The notes: a model not told the origin generated them from the letters alone. A stretch of DNA of 64,000 bases from Stercorarius parasiticus (GCA_013396915.1 VWZL01005000.1:330062-394061), one strand, 5' to 3'. Positions 13,301 through 26,270 are shown, counted from the stretch's first letter. Translations and numbers: made by a program.

Positions 13301-13928
13301 ATGAAAGCTTTAAGGAATGTGAAAAAATATTTGAGGTCATATAGATGAATATAACCAGGAAAATTAAATCATGTTGAGGGGGATTTAGTATTTTCCAGCT
13401 TGTACAGGGAACTCACAGTCCAGTTCGGGTGAAGGAAATGAATAAGCCGCAGGCAGAAAGTTTGAACCTGCAGTAAGATAATTCTTTTTTCTAGAACTTC
13501 TCACAGTTTTTTGACTTAGTATTGCAGCACTGTCAAAGCATTTACATCAGCGTAACTGCAAAATGGAAGGATATACAAGTTGTTCCAACTCAGAGAGCCA
13601 GTTAATAGGTGCCTTCCTTAAACTGATTCACTACCTAAGAATATGGCAGCTGCATGTCATGGCCAAATTTAGATGAGCAGTAACTCTTTGCACACAGCAC
13701 CAAGTTTCTCAGAAAAGCACCGCTCTGCTGGGTAACCATTTTCTATGGCAAAATTGTTGATTTTCTGCTCTTTGACCTTCTATTTACCTTCCTCTATCAT
13801 GGAGAGGATCATCTTGAGTGAACTCTCACAGCAAGTGCAGGGCAGCCAAGGGATCAGGGCCAGCCAGCATGGGTTTAGGAAAGGGAGGTCCTGCTTAACC
13901 AACCAACCTGATCTCCTTCTGTGACCAT

Positions 13929-14681
13929 GTGACCCGCCTTCTGGACGCGGGGAAGGCTGTGGGTGTTGTCTATCTGCACTTTGATAAGGCCTTTGACACC
14001 GTCCCCCACAGCATTCTCCTAGAGAAGCTGGCGAATCATGGCATAGACAAGCATACTCTTTGCTGGGTTAAAAGCTGTCTGGATGGCCGTGCCCAGAGAG
14101 TTGCGATTAATGGGGTGAAATCCCCTTGGCGGCTGGTCACCAGCAGTGTCCCTCAGGGCTCAGTTTTGGGGACAGTTTTGTTTAATATCTTTATCAATGG
14201 TCTGGATGAGGGGATTGAGTGCACCCTCAGTAAGCTTGCAGATGACACCAAACTAGGTGGGAGTGTTGATCTGCTTGAGGATAGGAAGGCCCTACAGAGG
14301 GACCTGGACAGGCTGGATGGATGGGACAAGGCCAATTGTANGGGTCTGGAGACCAAGCCATATGAGGAGAGGCTGAGGGAACTGGGCATGTTTAGTTTGG
14401 AGCAGAGGCGGCTGAGGGGAGACCTCATTGCCCTCTACAACTACCTGAAAGGAGGTTGCAGAGAGGTGGGTGTTGGCCTCTTCTCCCAGGTGAATCATGA
14501 CAGGACCAGAGGAAATGGTCTGAAGTTGCGGCAGGGGAGGTTTAGATTAGATATTAGGAAGAATTACTTGACTGAAAGAGTGGTCAGGCACTGGAAGAGC
14601 GTGCCCAGGGAGGTGGTTGAGTCCCCATGCCTAGAGGTATTTAAGAAACGTGTAGATTTGGCACTTCAGGGCATGCTCTAG
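13929..14681 (+). pseudogene. CR1 ORF2 fragment (reverse transcriptase), inactive
   Basis: A 250-codon open segment of CR1 ORF2, the protein that nicks target DNA and copies element RNA. Visible RT blocks are the motif A region at residues about 15-24 ([10 protein letters not shown]), motif B at 72-81 ([10 protein letters not shown]) and motif C at 103-106 (LADD). In LINE RTs motif A normally reads DFxKAFD and its first Asp is catalytic. Here that position is His, so the enzyme would be dead even without truncation. The endonuclease domain is absent and the frame is lost upstream by a 4-base duplication. Residue 138 is undetermined because of the N, and the protein passes straight from the post-motif-C region to the C-terminal 'YEERLREL' segment. 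The frame is kept across the junction, perhaps by chance. The ATG-like start is not a real start. Confidence 0.88.
14341..14341. other. Single undetermined base (N) at an internal CR1 junction
   Basis: The only N in the window. It lies exactly where CR1 ORF2 jumps from the post-motif-C region to the C-terminal '[11 protein letters not shown]' segment. A true base ambiguity would be expected to fall at random. Its position suggests either a collapsed assembly gap written as one N or an ambiguous deletion junction. Confidence 0.9.
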
Positions 14682-14791
14682 TGACAGAGATTGTAGGGGT
14701 TTTTTTTGTGTGTGTATGGTTGGACTCGATGATCTCAAAGGTCCTTTCCAACCATGAAGATTCTATGATTCTATGGTTCTATGATTCTATT

Positions 14792-17700
14792 TGTAGCAAG
14801 TGCAAAGAAGATATGCTAACCCACAGGCTTCCATGGTAATATTTTATGAAGGAAATATTATGACCTTTACTAACTGACATTTTATTAAAAAAGTCTGGGT
14901 TTTTATTTTTTGTATAAATTTTTACTGATTTGTGACAAAATTGGAAATCTATTCTTTTCACGAGTTTTGACAAGATGAGGCTTTTTTGTGGTTTCTTTTT
15001 GGTTGAAGTGTACATTTCCTGGTGTAAATGGGTTCATTACTATCATTTTCAGTTAACTGGCATCTTTTTAAACAACTCGTTGCTTTTGCTTACTGAAGGA
15101 TCTGTTATGTCAACTTTAAACTTTAATGCTGGCTTACACTTATTTATGATGAGAGAGCTCAAATTAAGGCTGATATAATAATTAAGTTCTGAATATGTCA
15201 CCCTCTTGCCTTTCCATAACCCTGTGAAGCTGAGCCATCCTGTCTTGTAATATACAGCCTTTTATACTGAATGAACAAAGCTGAGTTTGACATAAAATAT
15301 ATCCCCGAGTGCGACTTGCAAAGCTCTTAAAATTACTCACCCAGACTCAAAATCTAATTATCTTTCAGCTTTCTTCCTTTTACCATGAGAATGGTCAATA
15401 AAGAGTGGGGAAAGCCAACTCACAAATGACATTTTAGATGCTAATGGGAGGAGAGGGAAAGGAGAAAGAATTTTCCAAAACTGAATATAATGTCTGTCTC
15501 TAAAAACCACAAGTAAGCTTAGGCACCATCAAGTTTAAATGCATCATGATACAGTTCATGTTACACTGTTTAGTATGCACTGAGTGCATAGAGGGAAAGC
15601 ATGAGAGAAAAGTAAATAGACTCAGTACAAAATAAATGGGAAACATAAGGCTTTTGAGACTAAGACAACATTTCACTGCCTCTTACTGTTTCCTTTCTTT
15701 TTATTTTAGCTTGAAGTAGTTTATCCTTTATATTTCCAAGTTTCTATATTTATCTGTGAAGCAGCTGGTGCTATTTGTTCTGGGTGATTTAATTTATTTA
15801 TTACCATGTATTCTAAAGACACATAACTCTATCTTGTAATGGTTTTACTGCATGCTCTTTAAATTGAAACAGTTGATCAGTTTTTTTGCTACTCTGTCTC
15901 ACGGTTTCTTTAAAAGAGCAATTAGAGTTCAGTGCATTTTTCTTAAACCAGGAATTTAATCAAAGTGAAGGGTAGACTTGAATAATGCTGTATATAGATT
16001 CACTACACACGAATACCAGTATGCTGGGGAAAGCTTCATGTAGATTTTGTTCTTTGGTTAAGAAGTTCACAAAGGCTGCAAATATAGTTGCAAAGTAATG
16101 TGCGATCTCCTAGTGAGACCCCAAATAAAGATATATTTCAATATTTGCCTTAATCGGACATCTAAGGCTTAGTTATAGGTACCACTGTCTTCTTGTTCAT
16201 GTTTTGTTGTGAGATGCAAACAAGAATGTAAGAGTCTTGTAAAAATACATTTTTAGTTTGCCAGTATAAATGTACCTGTCCTTCCAGCAGTATTTTTTAC
16301 TTTTTAAAATAAAAATATTAGTAAACATAACTTACCCTCATATCTATTCTGATCTGATTAAACTGAAGTCACATATCTGTTGATTGGGGAAAAATAGTTT
16401 GGTAACCATGGTAGAGGGAAGATTTTACTCTATAAAACAACTCAAGAAAGAAGTGAACAGTGGATCTGTAACACTGTCTCTTTCTTTTTCTGCTCTGCTG
16501 CAGGAAATGAATGGAGAGATGTAAGTTGCTATTGCTTGCAGACTCTATCTTTAATGATCCTTGAGAAATAAATCAGCAGTCGTTCCTCATGCAAAATTCC
16601 AAACAGCAGGAACATTGCCACAGCTGACTCATACTTGCACTGCTGACGCTGTTGTTTATCTCTTTGCTAACACCTAAACTATCCACTGAGAGGGTATCAT
16701 CTATGTTCACTACCGGGTAGATGAAAGAAACTGTCATCTGAAAAGGAAATCATGTTAAGGTCTAAAGAAATAAAGGTGGATGAGCATTCAGTTGTAGAGT
16801 CATTCACTTTTAATTCATGTGGAGGATTTTTCATGTCCAACCCTAAGCATTTTTTCATGCTTTTTTTAGTGTGTTTTTTTTTTTTTTTTTTTTAATACTC
16901 AAACATTTTTAAATGCATGATGATAGGGAGCAGAATAATGCTTTAGAAAACTCACCAGTACAACAATCTCTCTATGCTAGTATAATCAGGCAGTGGATGT
17001 GAGGGAAAGTCTACAGCTGCTTAATACAACACCTCTTCAGAAGTGCAGAATTTTTTATTTTTTTTTTAAGGAAAAGCAATTTGCAGTTGACCTTTGGCTT
17101 CTTCTCTCAATCTTTCCTTTTTATAAAGAAGAATGGGGGCTTAAAATCAATTTATCATCCACATCCAGGGCTGGACTTTCAAAGCAGTTCACTTTGCTAA
17201 ATGAGTCATCTGAAAATTTGACTAAGAGTCACATTAGGAGTAGGTGTGCACTCTAACCGCTTCTGACAAATCTGGCCTTCAAGTGCATCCTAGTGAGTGC
17301 TGCACGTCTGATGCATCTTAAACCAATGCTCTGAGAGCAACCATTGTCTTGCATAGTCATTATCTGGAATCAGAAGCTGCTTTTTACATTTTCTACTATT
17401 TATTTTGAACTACCTCATGGCTTGTGCATGTCGATACATTGACAGATATCACTCCAGCTGTGTTACAGATATTTTATGTTATTGAACAGAGGTTGTCAGT
17501 GGGTAGCAATTCCCTATTGAATGAACACAGGAAAATCTGAAGAAGCACAAAGTAGTACGCTTTGAACTGTCATATTTCTAGGCAGAACAATACATTAAAT
17601 GATTCTCTCTGCTGTGTCAGAGCATCAAACCCTTTGAGGCACCAAGTATGGCTAGAGTAAGTGTTTAATATTTGTTAGAGTGTAGGGAAGGATGCCTGGC

Positions 17701-18592
17701 ATTCAGTCCTGGCTCTGGAATTGATGATCTGAACTCCAAACTAGCCTAGAGTGAGGGAAAAATAGTTACCCAAGCAGAAAAGTTTTACTTATCTTCCTCC
17801 TAGCTGTGGTATGAAGTTTTCTTTGTTGGTACCTGTTAATCATTTTGCAGTCCTTAGAAATAAGCACCCTGTAGAAATTCAAAGTGCAAACTGCTATATA
17901 AAAAGCATAGCAGAGAAGCATAGGTGCTCATATATCTAGAAAAGTCAATAACAGCATTTTTTTAGTGGGTCTAAAAAACAGTTCCCGAAGATCCAGCCCT
18001 TGAATGACATGCTTGTGCCATTCACACACACTGCTCTTTGGGGAGCAGCAGAGCAGGGAGCAAGATGAATGCAACTGGCAAGAGTCAAGGGCTTTCAACT
18101 AAAGAGAGCAGAGCACAAAATTCACCCAGGCCCCAGCCACCTTCCCTCTCCAATCTCTACATGCCACATTGCTCGTGTTGGGTTGTATTTATATATGTGA
18201 CAGTCGTCTGAAGAAGCTAATCAAATGGAGAGTGCTAGTCTTGGTTACTGAAAGGTTGTTTGTGCATCCTGGGCACTGGTAGCACGTATGCCACCAGCTG
18301 AGCTGGCAGTAGGAGATTGGCTTAGGAGATGGCAGGGAAAAGGGCCTGAGAGGGCAGCGGCAGGAATCCTGAAATCATCAGAGAGCACCTCTTTTCTAGG
18401 AAGGCAGCAAATGGAGGGAGGGTGGTTCGGCAAGGCTGCATGTGCTGCCTGGGAGAGCTGAGATGTGGGAAGGCAGCAGCAGAAGTCTGGGAAAGCAGTG
18501 AAAAGTGGAGAATGAGGGGACAACAGGTTTGGAGAAGGTTGGAACCAGTGCTCTAGGTCAAGGTGCAATCTGCTTTTAGGTTAAATTCTTTT
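14792..18592. other. AT-rich stretch without recognised gene or repeat
   Basis: No CR1 or other repeat was recognised. A long poly(T) run lies at about 16,873-16,893. A strong pyrimidine tract ending in GCTGCAG (to 16,503) is followed after 17 bases by a consensus GTAAGT, which would be a 17-base microexon if real. About 18,000-18,560 is more GC-rich and purine-rich than its surroundings but shows no family match. Confidence 0.45.
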
Positions 18593-19045
18593 CACAGAAT
18601 CACAGAATCACAGAATGGATGGGGTTGGAAGGGACCTTCAGAGATCAAAGGGGAGAGTCCAACCCCCCTGCCAAAGCAGGTTCACCTAGAGCGGGCTGGA
18701 CAGGAATGCATCCCAGCTGGTTTTGAACGTCTCCAGAGAAGGAGGCTCCACAACCTCTCTGGGCAGCCTGTTCCAGCGCTCTGTTACCCTCAAAGTAAAG
18801 AATTTTTTCCTCATGTTGAGATGGAATTTCCTGTGTTCCAGTTTGTGCCCATTTGCCTTGGTCCTGTTGTTGGGCATCACTGAAAAGAGTCTGGCCCCAT
18901 CCTCTTGACACCTGCCCTTCAGATATTTATAAGCATTGATGAGATCCCCTCTCGGTCTTCTCTTCTCCAGGCTAAACAGACCCAGGTCTTTCAGCCTTTC
19001 CTCATGAGAGTGGTGCTCCATTCCCTTGATCATCTTTGTAGCCCT
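18593..19045 (-). mobile_element. CR1 LINE 3' end, relatively young
   Basis: Minus-strand CR1. The plus strand opens with three perfect CACAGAAT units (18,593-18,616), the antisense of the CR1 terminal octamer ATTCTGTG, then the 3' UTR antisense (GGTTGGAAGGGACCTTC). It continues through the ORF2 C-terminus to about 19,045. On the minus strand, codons between 19,033 and 18,686 stay open and encode the typical '[20 protein letters not shown]', '[18 protein letters not shown]' and '[16 protein letters not shown]' segments. The preserved frame and octamers indicate less decay than the other short copies. It is 5'-truncated and lacks RT and endonuclease. Confidence 0.93.
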
Positions 19046-21300
19046 AATGTAATGTAATTTTCAGTAACGACAGCAACAAGAGCTTAGAAGAGGGACTGTT
19101 TCTGCCAGAAGTGCACCAGACTTCTGCTGTCCAGCTCCCACTGACTGGTGAAAGCAGCCCAGTTCTTGGTCAGAGGTTGCCCGCACCAGCAGCAGCACTG
19201 TGTGAGTATATTCTCAGCCAGCTCTAAATATGCTGCTCTATGAGTCAATGCCATTTGCTTTTTATTGCTGCACTGACTTTGCATGAGTCCCTGGAGGAAA
19301 GGGAGTTTAGGAGTCCCTCATGAGATTTGCATCTGATGGCCTTTTCATAGCTCCAGGGCTCATATCACTTTGATCCCTTCAATTCAAATAGAGTAGTGTG
19401 TGTTTTCCACTGCTCTAGGCCTGCCTAAATTCTAGCTGAATAAATATATCCTTATTGCCGTTCATTTGTGCATAAGCTTACATTTCTGCTTGTGACTGGA
19501 TCTTGACTGGCAGCCCTCTGGTGTAAATGCTGCCCTACTCCAAGCACCAGATGGGCGAGCTTGCTCACCGCCGGTGTCTAAAGGTATTGTGTCTTTAGCA
19601 GGAGGATATAGTTCATAATCCGTTACTATTTAATTGTATCCTCTCTGTTGATATTGCTATTGAGGGCACCAATTAGTTTCAATTGTGCAGGTGGTTTTAG
19701 TAAAGCAGACAGTTAGGCTAATGGGAAACGGACTGTGATCATCTACTTCATTTCACAAAGCTAAAGAGCAACAATCTAATTTGAACTGAGTTCAATTATT
19801 CTTGACTGGAACTTGCTTTAAACTAGCAACCTCGGTGCAAAAAGGCTGTTGGGGCCATTCAACCTCTTCTTTCCTGTTTTACATGCATACGTCTCTTCAT
19901 CAGAAGTATTTTACAGTAGCTGGCTCCGATGCAGCTGATGAAACGTTCCTGTTTGGCCACATCTAACTGAGGGTTCCTTCCCTGCACAGCTATTTTGTCA
20001 TTTAATTCTTGGGATCTGTAGGGAAAACTCTTCTTATCTAAACACACAGATAAATCATTACCCATTTAATGAGAGTAATTGCACTAGAAAAATTATCAAA
20101 TGTCCTCCTTCAGGATTTTAATCAGCTCATAGAACTGTGTTTTGCTGTGGGGCCCTAATACTATGGGTGCAGTTAACAGTGTTTAGCACTGTTTTCTGTC
20201 TCCTATTCTGATTCTGAAAACTTGAGGATGATAAAAGGCAGAGGAAGTAAAAAACAGGATAGGAGGTGGGCAAAATTAAGGTGCAAATGGAACTACACAG
20301 GTGTGCTCACTGATGGGTGGTCATTTCTCCAGGAGAAGTCAGAGAGCTTGTGAGGGCACCAGAGAAGTCAATGCCTTTTTTGGTTTTAGGAGACAGATCT
20401 TCTTGCCACACGGAAATACTTGGCTTAAAGGTCATGTAACTGACAGTCTATCTGATTTTCTCTTTCTGTAGCATTTTGAAACAAGGCTGGTTCATCCTTA
20501 CTGTCATGTTGTTTTTCCTTCTGTTTCTCTGCAGGGCTCTAGTCCTGGATGTCCACACCACAGACTTGTTAGTTTAATCTCAGTTTCTGCTTGAACAATG
20601 CAAGTAGATCTGCTGGCAGGAAAATGTTGTGAAACAGAGAATTCCTCCTTCTACAGGGTGCACCTTGCAGACAGTGCACCGTATTTCACTCTTCCTACCT
20701 GAGAGAGTCCTCCACCAATAATACCTCAGTAGGCCACAAAAGGGAGCCCATGACACCTCCCTAAAGGACAGAGATCATGCAAGGGAACAGGGGAACAGGC
20801 TTTAATGGACAGGAGATGAGCACTGCAAGAGCACAGCACCAAGAAGCTGGGACAAGCTCCAGAGCCACCCAATCCCAATTCCACTAGATCTCACCACCCA
20901 TGTGCAAGGGGCACAGAGCTAGGACCGACAATCTCTGCTCAGCAAAAGCCCTTGTGTCCCAGGTCACCTCCCTGGCAGCTGAGAGTGGGATGCATCATTA
21001 CTGCAGCCACTGGATCCTGAGTGATGCTGAGTGATACTGTCCTGCTCTCCTGACAGTCCTGCACCTGGAGATTGCCCTCCCACTTGCGTGTTGCAGTGCA
21101 CTCCCTCACGTGGGAACTACTCCTCCAGGGCCTCAGGAAAAAGGAAACAGGGAACTGCTTAAAGCTGTGACCATGACCAAAGGTGTGAGATACTGGGAAA
21201 CCCACCCAGCAAAGATGTCCTCCATTTCCCGCTGGTGAAGTAGAGTTGATTCCTCCAGCAATTAACAGCTCCTATATGAGAATGAACTAAGCGGACCTAG
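19046..21300. other. Unique sequence with a GC-richer block, no gene called
   Basis: Nothing recognisable as a gene. The block at about 20,690-21,240 is clearly more GC-rich than its surroundings and contains several short polypurine or polypyrimidine runs. I could not match it to an LTR or known repeat. Two strong pyrimidine-rich acceptor-like sites, at about 20,470 and 20,535, lie close together with no matching good donor. Confidence 0.4.
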
Positions 21301-21319
21301 ACTCTTTTAGATGGAAAAG

Positions 21320-21600
21320 AGACAAGTGAGGAAGACTATTTAGGAACTTATATGATAAAGAGTGACACCAAAAGAGTAGATAGTCACTGATCACAGTCTC
21401 TTTTGATACAAGGGCTTGGGAGAATGAAACAAAGTTGGAAAAGGTAGGCCCAAGGTAAATAAAAGGCAGGCATTATTCAAACAGCTGGTAATTAGCCTGT
21501 GAAATGCCTTGCTACAGCATCTTATGAATATCCAAGGCTTTCAAAAGCAACTGGACATATTAACAAAAAAAAAAATCCATCAAAAGATATTAGATATAAT
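21320..21600 (+). mobile_element. Ancient CR1/L3-like LINE 3' fragment
   Basis: Degenerate plus-strand similarity to the ORF2 C-terminal and 3' region of old amniote CR1/L3-group LINEs. Recognisable pieces in order are 'gataaagagtgacacc' (about 21,354), a 'tgatacaagggcttggga' segment (about 21,403), 'taattagcctgtgaaatgcc' (about 21,490) followed by 'ttgctacagcatctt', and 'tttcaaaagcaactggacat' (about 21,539). In better-preserved copies these encode the region around 'VNLWNALP..VG' and 'FKKQLD'. The frame is lost and an A-rich run follows at 21,567-21,577. The family call is from remembered consensus; I could not align it. Confidence 0.6.
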
Positions 21601-24600
21601 CACCTTTGTCTAATGATGTCTCTTTTGTTGGAGGTGAGGAAAGCATTTTTAGGAAGTGCTACTAGCTTTTAATTTCTCACATTGTCTGGTCGTATCTGAT
21701 TGTGGCCACTGTCAGAGTAAGCACCCTGGACTTTTGCTGTATGCTGATAAGGCCTTCTGATTTAGTTGAACCCTTTTCTGAAGGATGAGCCACATCATGA
21801 CAAGACTTTCTGAACATCAGGTAGTGTAAAAATGGCAGCAGGCAATATGGTCCAGTAACAGATGGTAAATATTTTCCAAAGACCTGCATGAGAAGGTAAT
21901 CCTCACACAGGAAATATGAGAAGGGTGATGTTGTGTGTTAAATAGATGAGCAGAGAGAGATCATATGGTCCGTGTCAGAGGGCCTTCTAGTCATGAGGTG
22001 CTAAATGTTATGGGATAAAAAATTCTGTGCCACTGTGTGTGCTACCTGATGCATACCAGGGATATACATGAACCATGTCAGCACAACAGTACGATGGTCT
22101 GGACAATGTGAATATAAGCTGGTCCCTACCAACTGACCATAGATAAATATTTGTACCCTTAAATTGATTTCAAAGTCTGTAGGAACAAAACCAAGTGAGC
22201 TAGTGACTAAAATAGTTTTTTGATGAACTGAATGCCAAAATGCTATTTTTTGCATTTTATTTCCTCCTATATTAATAGAAATATTATCACAAGAAGGCAA
22301 AAAAACCCCCAACATTATTTTAAATTAATTGTGTTTCTGTTTTGAGTTCAAAAATAAACAAGACATTGAAGAAAATGGGGACTGTGTTGAAATTATTGTT
22401 GTTATTATTAAAAACAACTCTTTGGGGCCTGTAGCTAAGTTGGAGGGAGTAATAAACATTTCAAAAATCAAGGGCTGATTTACAAGGGCTGAGCAACTGT
22501 GGTAAGAATTTCAAGGGAGCTCATGTCCTATTCAAACTGTGATTAATCTGGATTTTGTTCTTAAAATTAAATGCTATCAATTTTACTTTTAGGAAATGTT
22601 ACTATAGAACCAGGAATATAGCTAAGACACTATTATTTTCCCCGTACAATATCTCTTCATGTGGTAAGCATAAAATCAGGTTTGACACAGGGAATGGGTG
22701 ATTATGCTTTATTTATGTAATACAAAATTTTAGTAAGGTGCAAACATAGATCTCTTAAATATTCAATAGTTTCCATTCTGGAATAGAAAAATTTAAATAT
22801 CGTATCTGATTTATTAAAGATGTCAACAAAAGAAGCATAATCTGACAATTTCAAGGATTTACTCATGGCTAGCATTCATTACAGTCTCTCCTGAATCCCA
22901 AATCATAATTGAATCGAACTAACTTTTATCTGACATCATCAAGATCGAGCCTGTTCTGGGAATGTTCACTCTGTCATTGAGAGAAATTGATATCCTGAGC
23001 TCTGAAGTCCACTGTGAAGAGAAATAATCTTGAACCGTGGCATTTGATAAAAAGTATTTGTTTCACCCCCCCAAAAGTGAATGGATTTGTAGTGATTAAG
23101 TGATAATTGCTAGTACAAACTTGCTTAGAGGTTTTTCTTTAAATGCAGTTATTATCTGAAGCAATCTGTATTCAAGCTGTCTCAGAATGTAGAGATAACA
23201 TGGGGTAAAATTATCCTTAGATCAGTGAAAAGAATTTGTTTATGTATGGCATATCCCTTAATTGTGTGAAACAACCAGGGTAATATTAATTGCCTTCTTG
23301 ATGAAGAGACCAAAAGTTCAGTTACTTTTAGAAAATAGTAAAAAGTGCCTTCCTGATTCAGCACAGAATTCATTCGAGCCTGTGAAAATTTGTATTAATT
23401 CAATATATCATTGTTATAAAAACTGCATTGTACATAGTTAGCTAATGCAGTAAAGCGTAATTTAGCACTTTTCAAAGTATGTTTGCATGTGAATCCATTC
23501 TCACATTAGTGCCTTACCTTTGTTTTATGGTTGCAATTAGCACAAAACAATGTTTTTCTCTTCAAGGAAAACATAATTTAATATTAAGGCCATGTCTGAA
23601 ACTGGATAATGGTGAAAAATAGTCCTGCTGCTGTCTGGAGAGCTTTTGAGCAGTACAGACCCCAGACTGAATGCTTTGGGCGAACCTGTTCTTTCCCTGG
23701 AGAAGTCATCAGACGGAGAAATAAACAGAGATAGTCCTGACTCTCAAGCATGGGAGGCCATCACATAGCAGAAACACTTCTTACGGAGATGAGGAGAGGC
23801 GGAGACCTCAGGCCAGTAAGGCAAATTGAATGTGGGGCATGTGCCCATGCCTATGCCTGTGTAGTCAGTGAGCTGCAAACTTGCGTGTTACATTAATCGT
23901 GCCTTAATGCTTTAATGCATAAGGAATCAGGACCCTAAATTCTCTCTGACTTGGCTTTTCCATCTTGCGGGGCATGGAGCTCCTCCTTCACATGCTGTCA
24001 CACACTAACAAAACATGCAGTGGTGAAGGGGAAGATTTTCCAGCAGGGACCTTGAACTGGCCAGAACTTTGAAGGGGATCCACTTAGATGTTTGTCTTTA
24101 GTGAGCTCCCAATCAAAAGCCTTTAAGTCACCAAAGCTTGGTTGTATCAGAAATACAAGCTTAGATCACTTTTTAAGTAGCACAATCTCAAAATCACTAG
24201 CAATAAAAATGTTTTATAAGCAATTTCCTCTGCCTGCTGCAAGTCTTTACATGCAGGCTCACATTCAGCCAACTCATAAACTTTCTGTGTTGCAGCAAAC
24301 TCTGCACTGTCCCTTCTGGTCCTGATGAGGACTCTTACCACTGCCTCCAAGGGCTGAGGACTGACTGCTCCGTCTGTTCTCCATCTGCACATGTGCACTG
24401 CTCCTCAGAAAAAAAGCTATCATCTCCCCTTTTTCTAAGAAGTGCCATGTGACCTCCTGTTTTTTTGAAGAATGTAACACGCAGCTGAGAACAAGCAAAT
24501 CAAACATGCGTAAAGATTTTTGGTAGGGACTGAAATTATGCACCGGCCAATGCTCAGTACCTGCTAGGAGGGGGACCTGCCCTCAGATACGGTAACACAG

Positions 24601-26270
24601 AGTGCTGTATGCATATCCAAAAGATATTTCTCCCACCTTAAATCACTGGAGGGCTTTGTGGATGAGAGGGATGTTTTCATGTATCAAAACCGATCAAGGC
24701 TGTGAGCAGTTATTCTGCCTCCCAACGGAGCCCGGGCTGAAGAATTCAATTTTTTTATATTCTCACTAGTCCAAAATTCATCCACACCCTTAAAATGCCA
24801 AGTGATAAAAGAATTATGCTGTATAGTTTGATGTGTTTGTTATTTATATTTTATTTGTATTTCTAGACATTCCAAATAAGATTTTGCCTGAATTTTTATC
24901 TTTTAGAGGAATGGCTTTTCTGCTGTTTCACAGACCTAACTTGCAAGAAGATGCAGCTCCCCGCGTCCCAAAATGAGACGCAACATAACTGGATATAACA
25001 TGACAGTGGAGAGAACATACTCAGCACTCTGGAACTTATTTTAACTTAGTTTGTGGACTGAAGGCCAAACTCATCCCTGAAAGATGCCTACAGATTCCCA
25101 ATGAAGACACTGGGAGTTACAGGTATTTCTCTGAGGTCAAAATATAGCCCTAAAATATTAACAGCCTTTCTCAAAAAGCTGAGAATGATAAAAGTCTTGG
25201 ACAATTTAAAGTAGTAAGTCTAAAGTCAGTGTGAGTTTTCTGTGGCTGGAAGCAGTGAGGGGAAAATAGAAATATGTTCCGCAATAATTTATAGGTTTGG
25301 AAGATTAATGGAGGAGAAGGTGCAGACATACAACAGAGATAAAAAGCAGTACTATCCAGGACAAGCCACACACAGAGATCAAAGTTAATTTGAGAACTTA
25401 AGTGTTTAAAGTAAAAGCAAAGAACAGCTGAAGTAAAGAGAGGGTAGCACTGAGGAAAAGAAACAACAAGTTAAAAAGAGATACTAGCAATTGCAGAAAA
25501 TAACAAGAAAAGAAAAGTAAAAAAGAGAGAATGTGTTTCTCAGGAAGTTGCTGGGGATCATTAAAAAAGATCTCGATGTGAGAAGTATTTCAGAAAAACA
25601 GATCATTCCTTTGGATGAAATTACACATGAGTAGAAGGGAAAGAAAATTACTAGTGGAAGTGTTAAATATGATGCAGTTACATGTAAGTGTGCAAAAGGG
25701 AATGTTCAGAGTAATCCAGAGGCAGAAAGTATATGAGCATCAGGGAGAAAAACAAGCCCAACTTGATCATGACACTGAGTTACAGCCCTACATTATAAAA
25801 GCTGCTGCCATTTTCAAATTGCATGCACTTTGGACACTCTTCCAAATGTTTCAGAGAGATTATAGGGTTTGAAAAGGGAGGCTGAGAAATGGGGAAAAGG
25901 AAGAAATTAGCACACTGTATCAGAAAGGCAACGCACTGACAGTTCCTCCTACTCTTGGCCTTGCGTCTTCCTGAACACCCTTCCGTAAAAATGGTGCTTC
26001 GTCTTCTTATAATAAATTTTCAGGATGCTGCAGTTGTTAAAAGTGCTTACGGTCTTTTGATTAAAAAGCAGGGACACACCAAGTAGAGACATAAGACGGT
26101 GTTATTCCTATTTCTCTGGCATTAACAAAACCCACAAAATACTGGAATACTTCAAAGGGAAGTTGAGCTCTTGGACAGAATTAGGAAAAAGCTGTAACAA
26201 CAGTATCAGTCCTAAAAAGCCTGCTCTCAAGAAGAGGCTAGAGAAATTTTATTTTATCTTTGTCGGGGTG
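21601..26270. other. AT-rich stretch, no gene or clear repeat
   Basis: No coding region or confidently named repeat was seen. Short open frames on both strands have no family resemblance. Minor features are an ATT/GTT-rich run around 22,393-22,412 and an acceptor- and donor-bounded 71-base segment at 22,593-22,663 that I regard as probably chance. The segment 25,380-25,560 is strongly purine-rich on the plus strand. Confidence 0.45.

Larger units (their letters stand above)
13800..14791 (+). mobile_element. CR1 LINE, 5'-truncated, with reverse transcriptase remnant
   Basis: Plus-strand CR1 running from inside the reverse transcriptase to the 3' terminus, which carries about four ATTCTATG-type octamers (14,760-14,791). 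The order is RT fingers and palm (13,865-14,340), an abrupt junction at the N at 14,341, the ORF2 C-terminus (14,342-14,681), and the 3' UTR with a T/GT-rich tract near 14,700 and the conserved 'ttggactcgatgatctc'. The junction skips the connecting ORF2 segment present in intact elements, estimated at a few hundred bases. A 4-base duplication (ACCAACCAACC near 13,898-13,908) shifts the frame upstream of the long open segment. Similarity begins at about 13,800. Confidence 0.93.

Noticed and set aside
14153..14498. Minus-strand open frames inside the CR1
   Set aside because: They are antisense shadows of CR1 ORF2.
18563..18908. Plus-strand open frames over 18.56-18.91 kb
   Set aside because: They are antisense readings of the minus-strand CR1 3' end.
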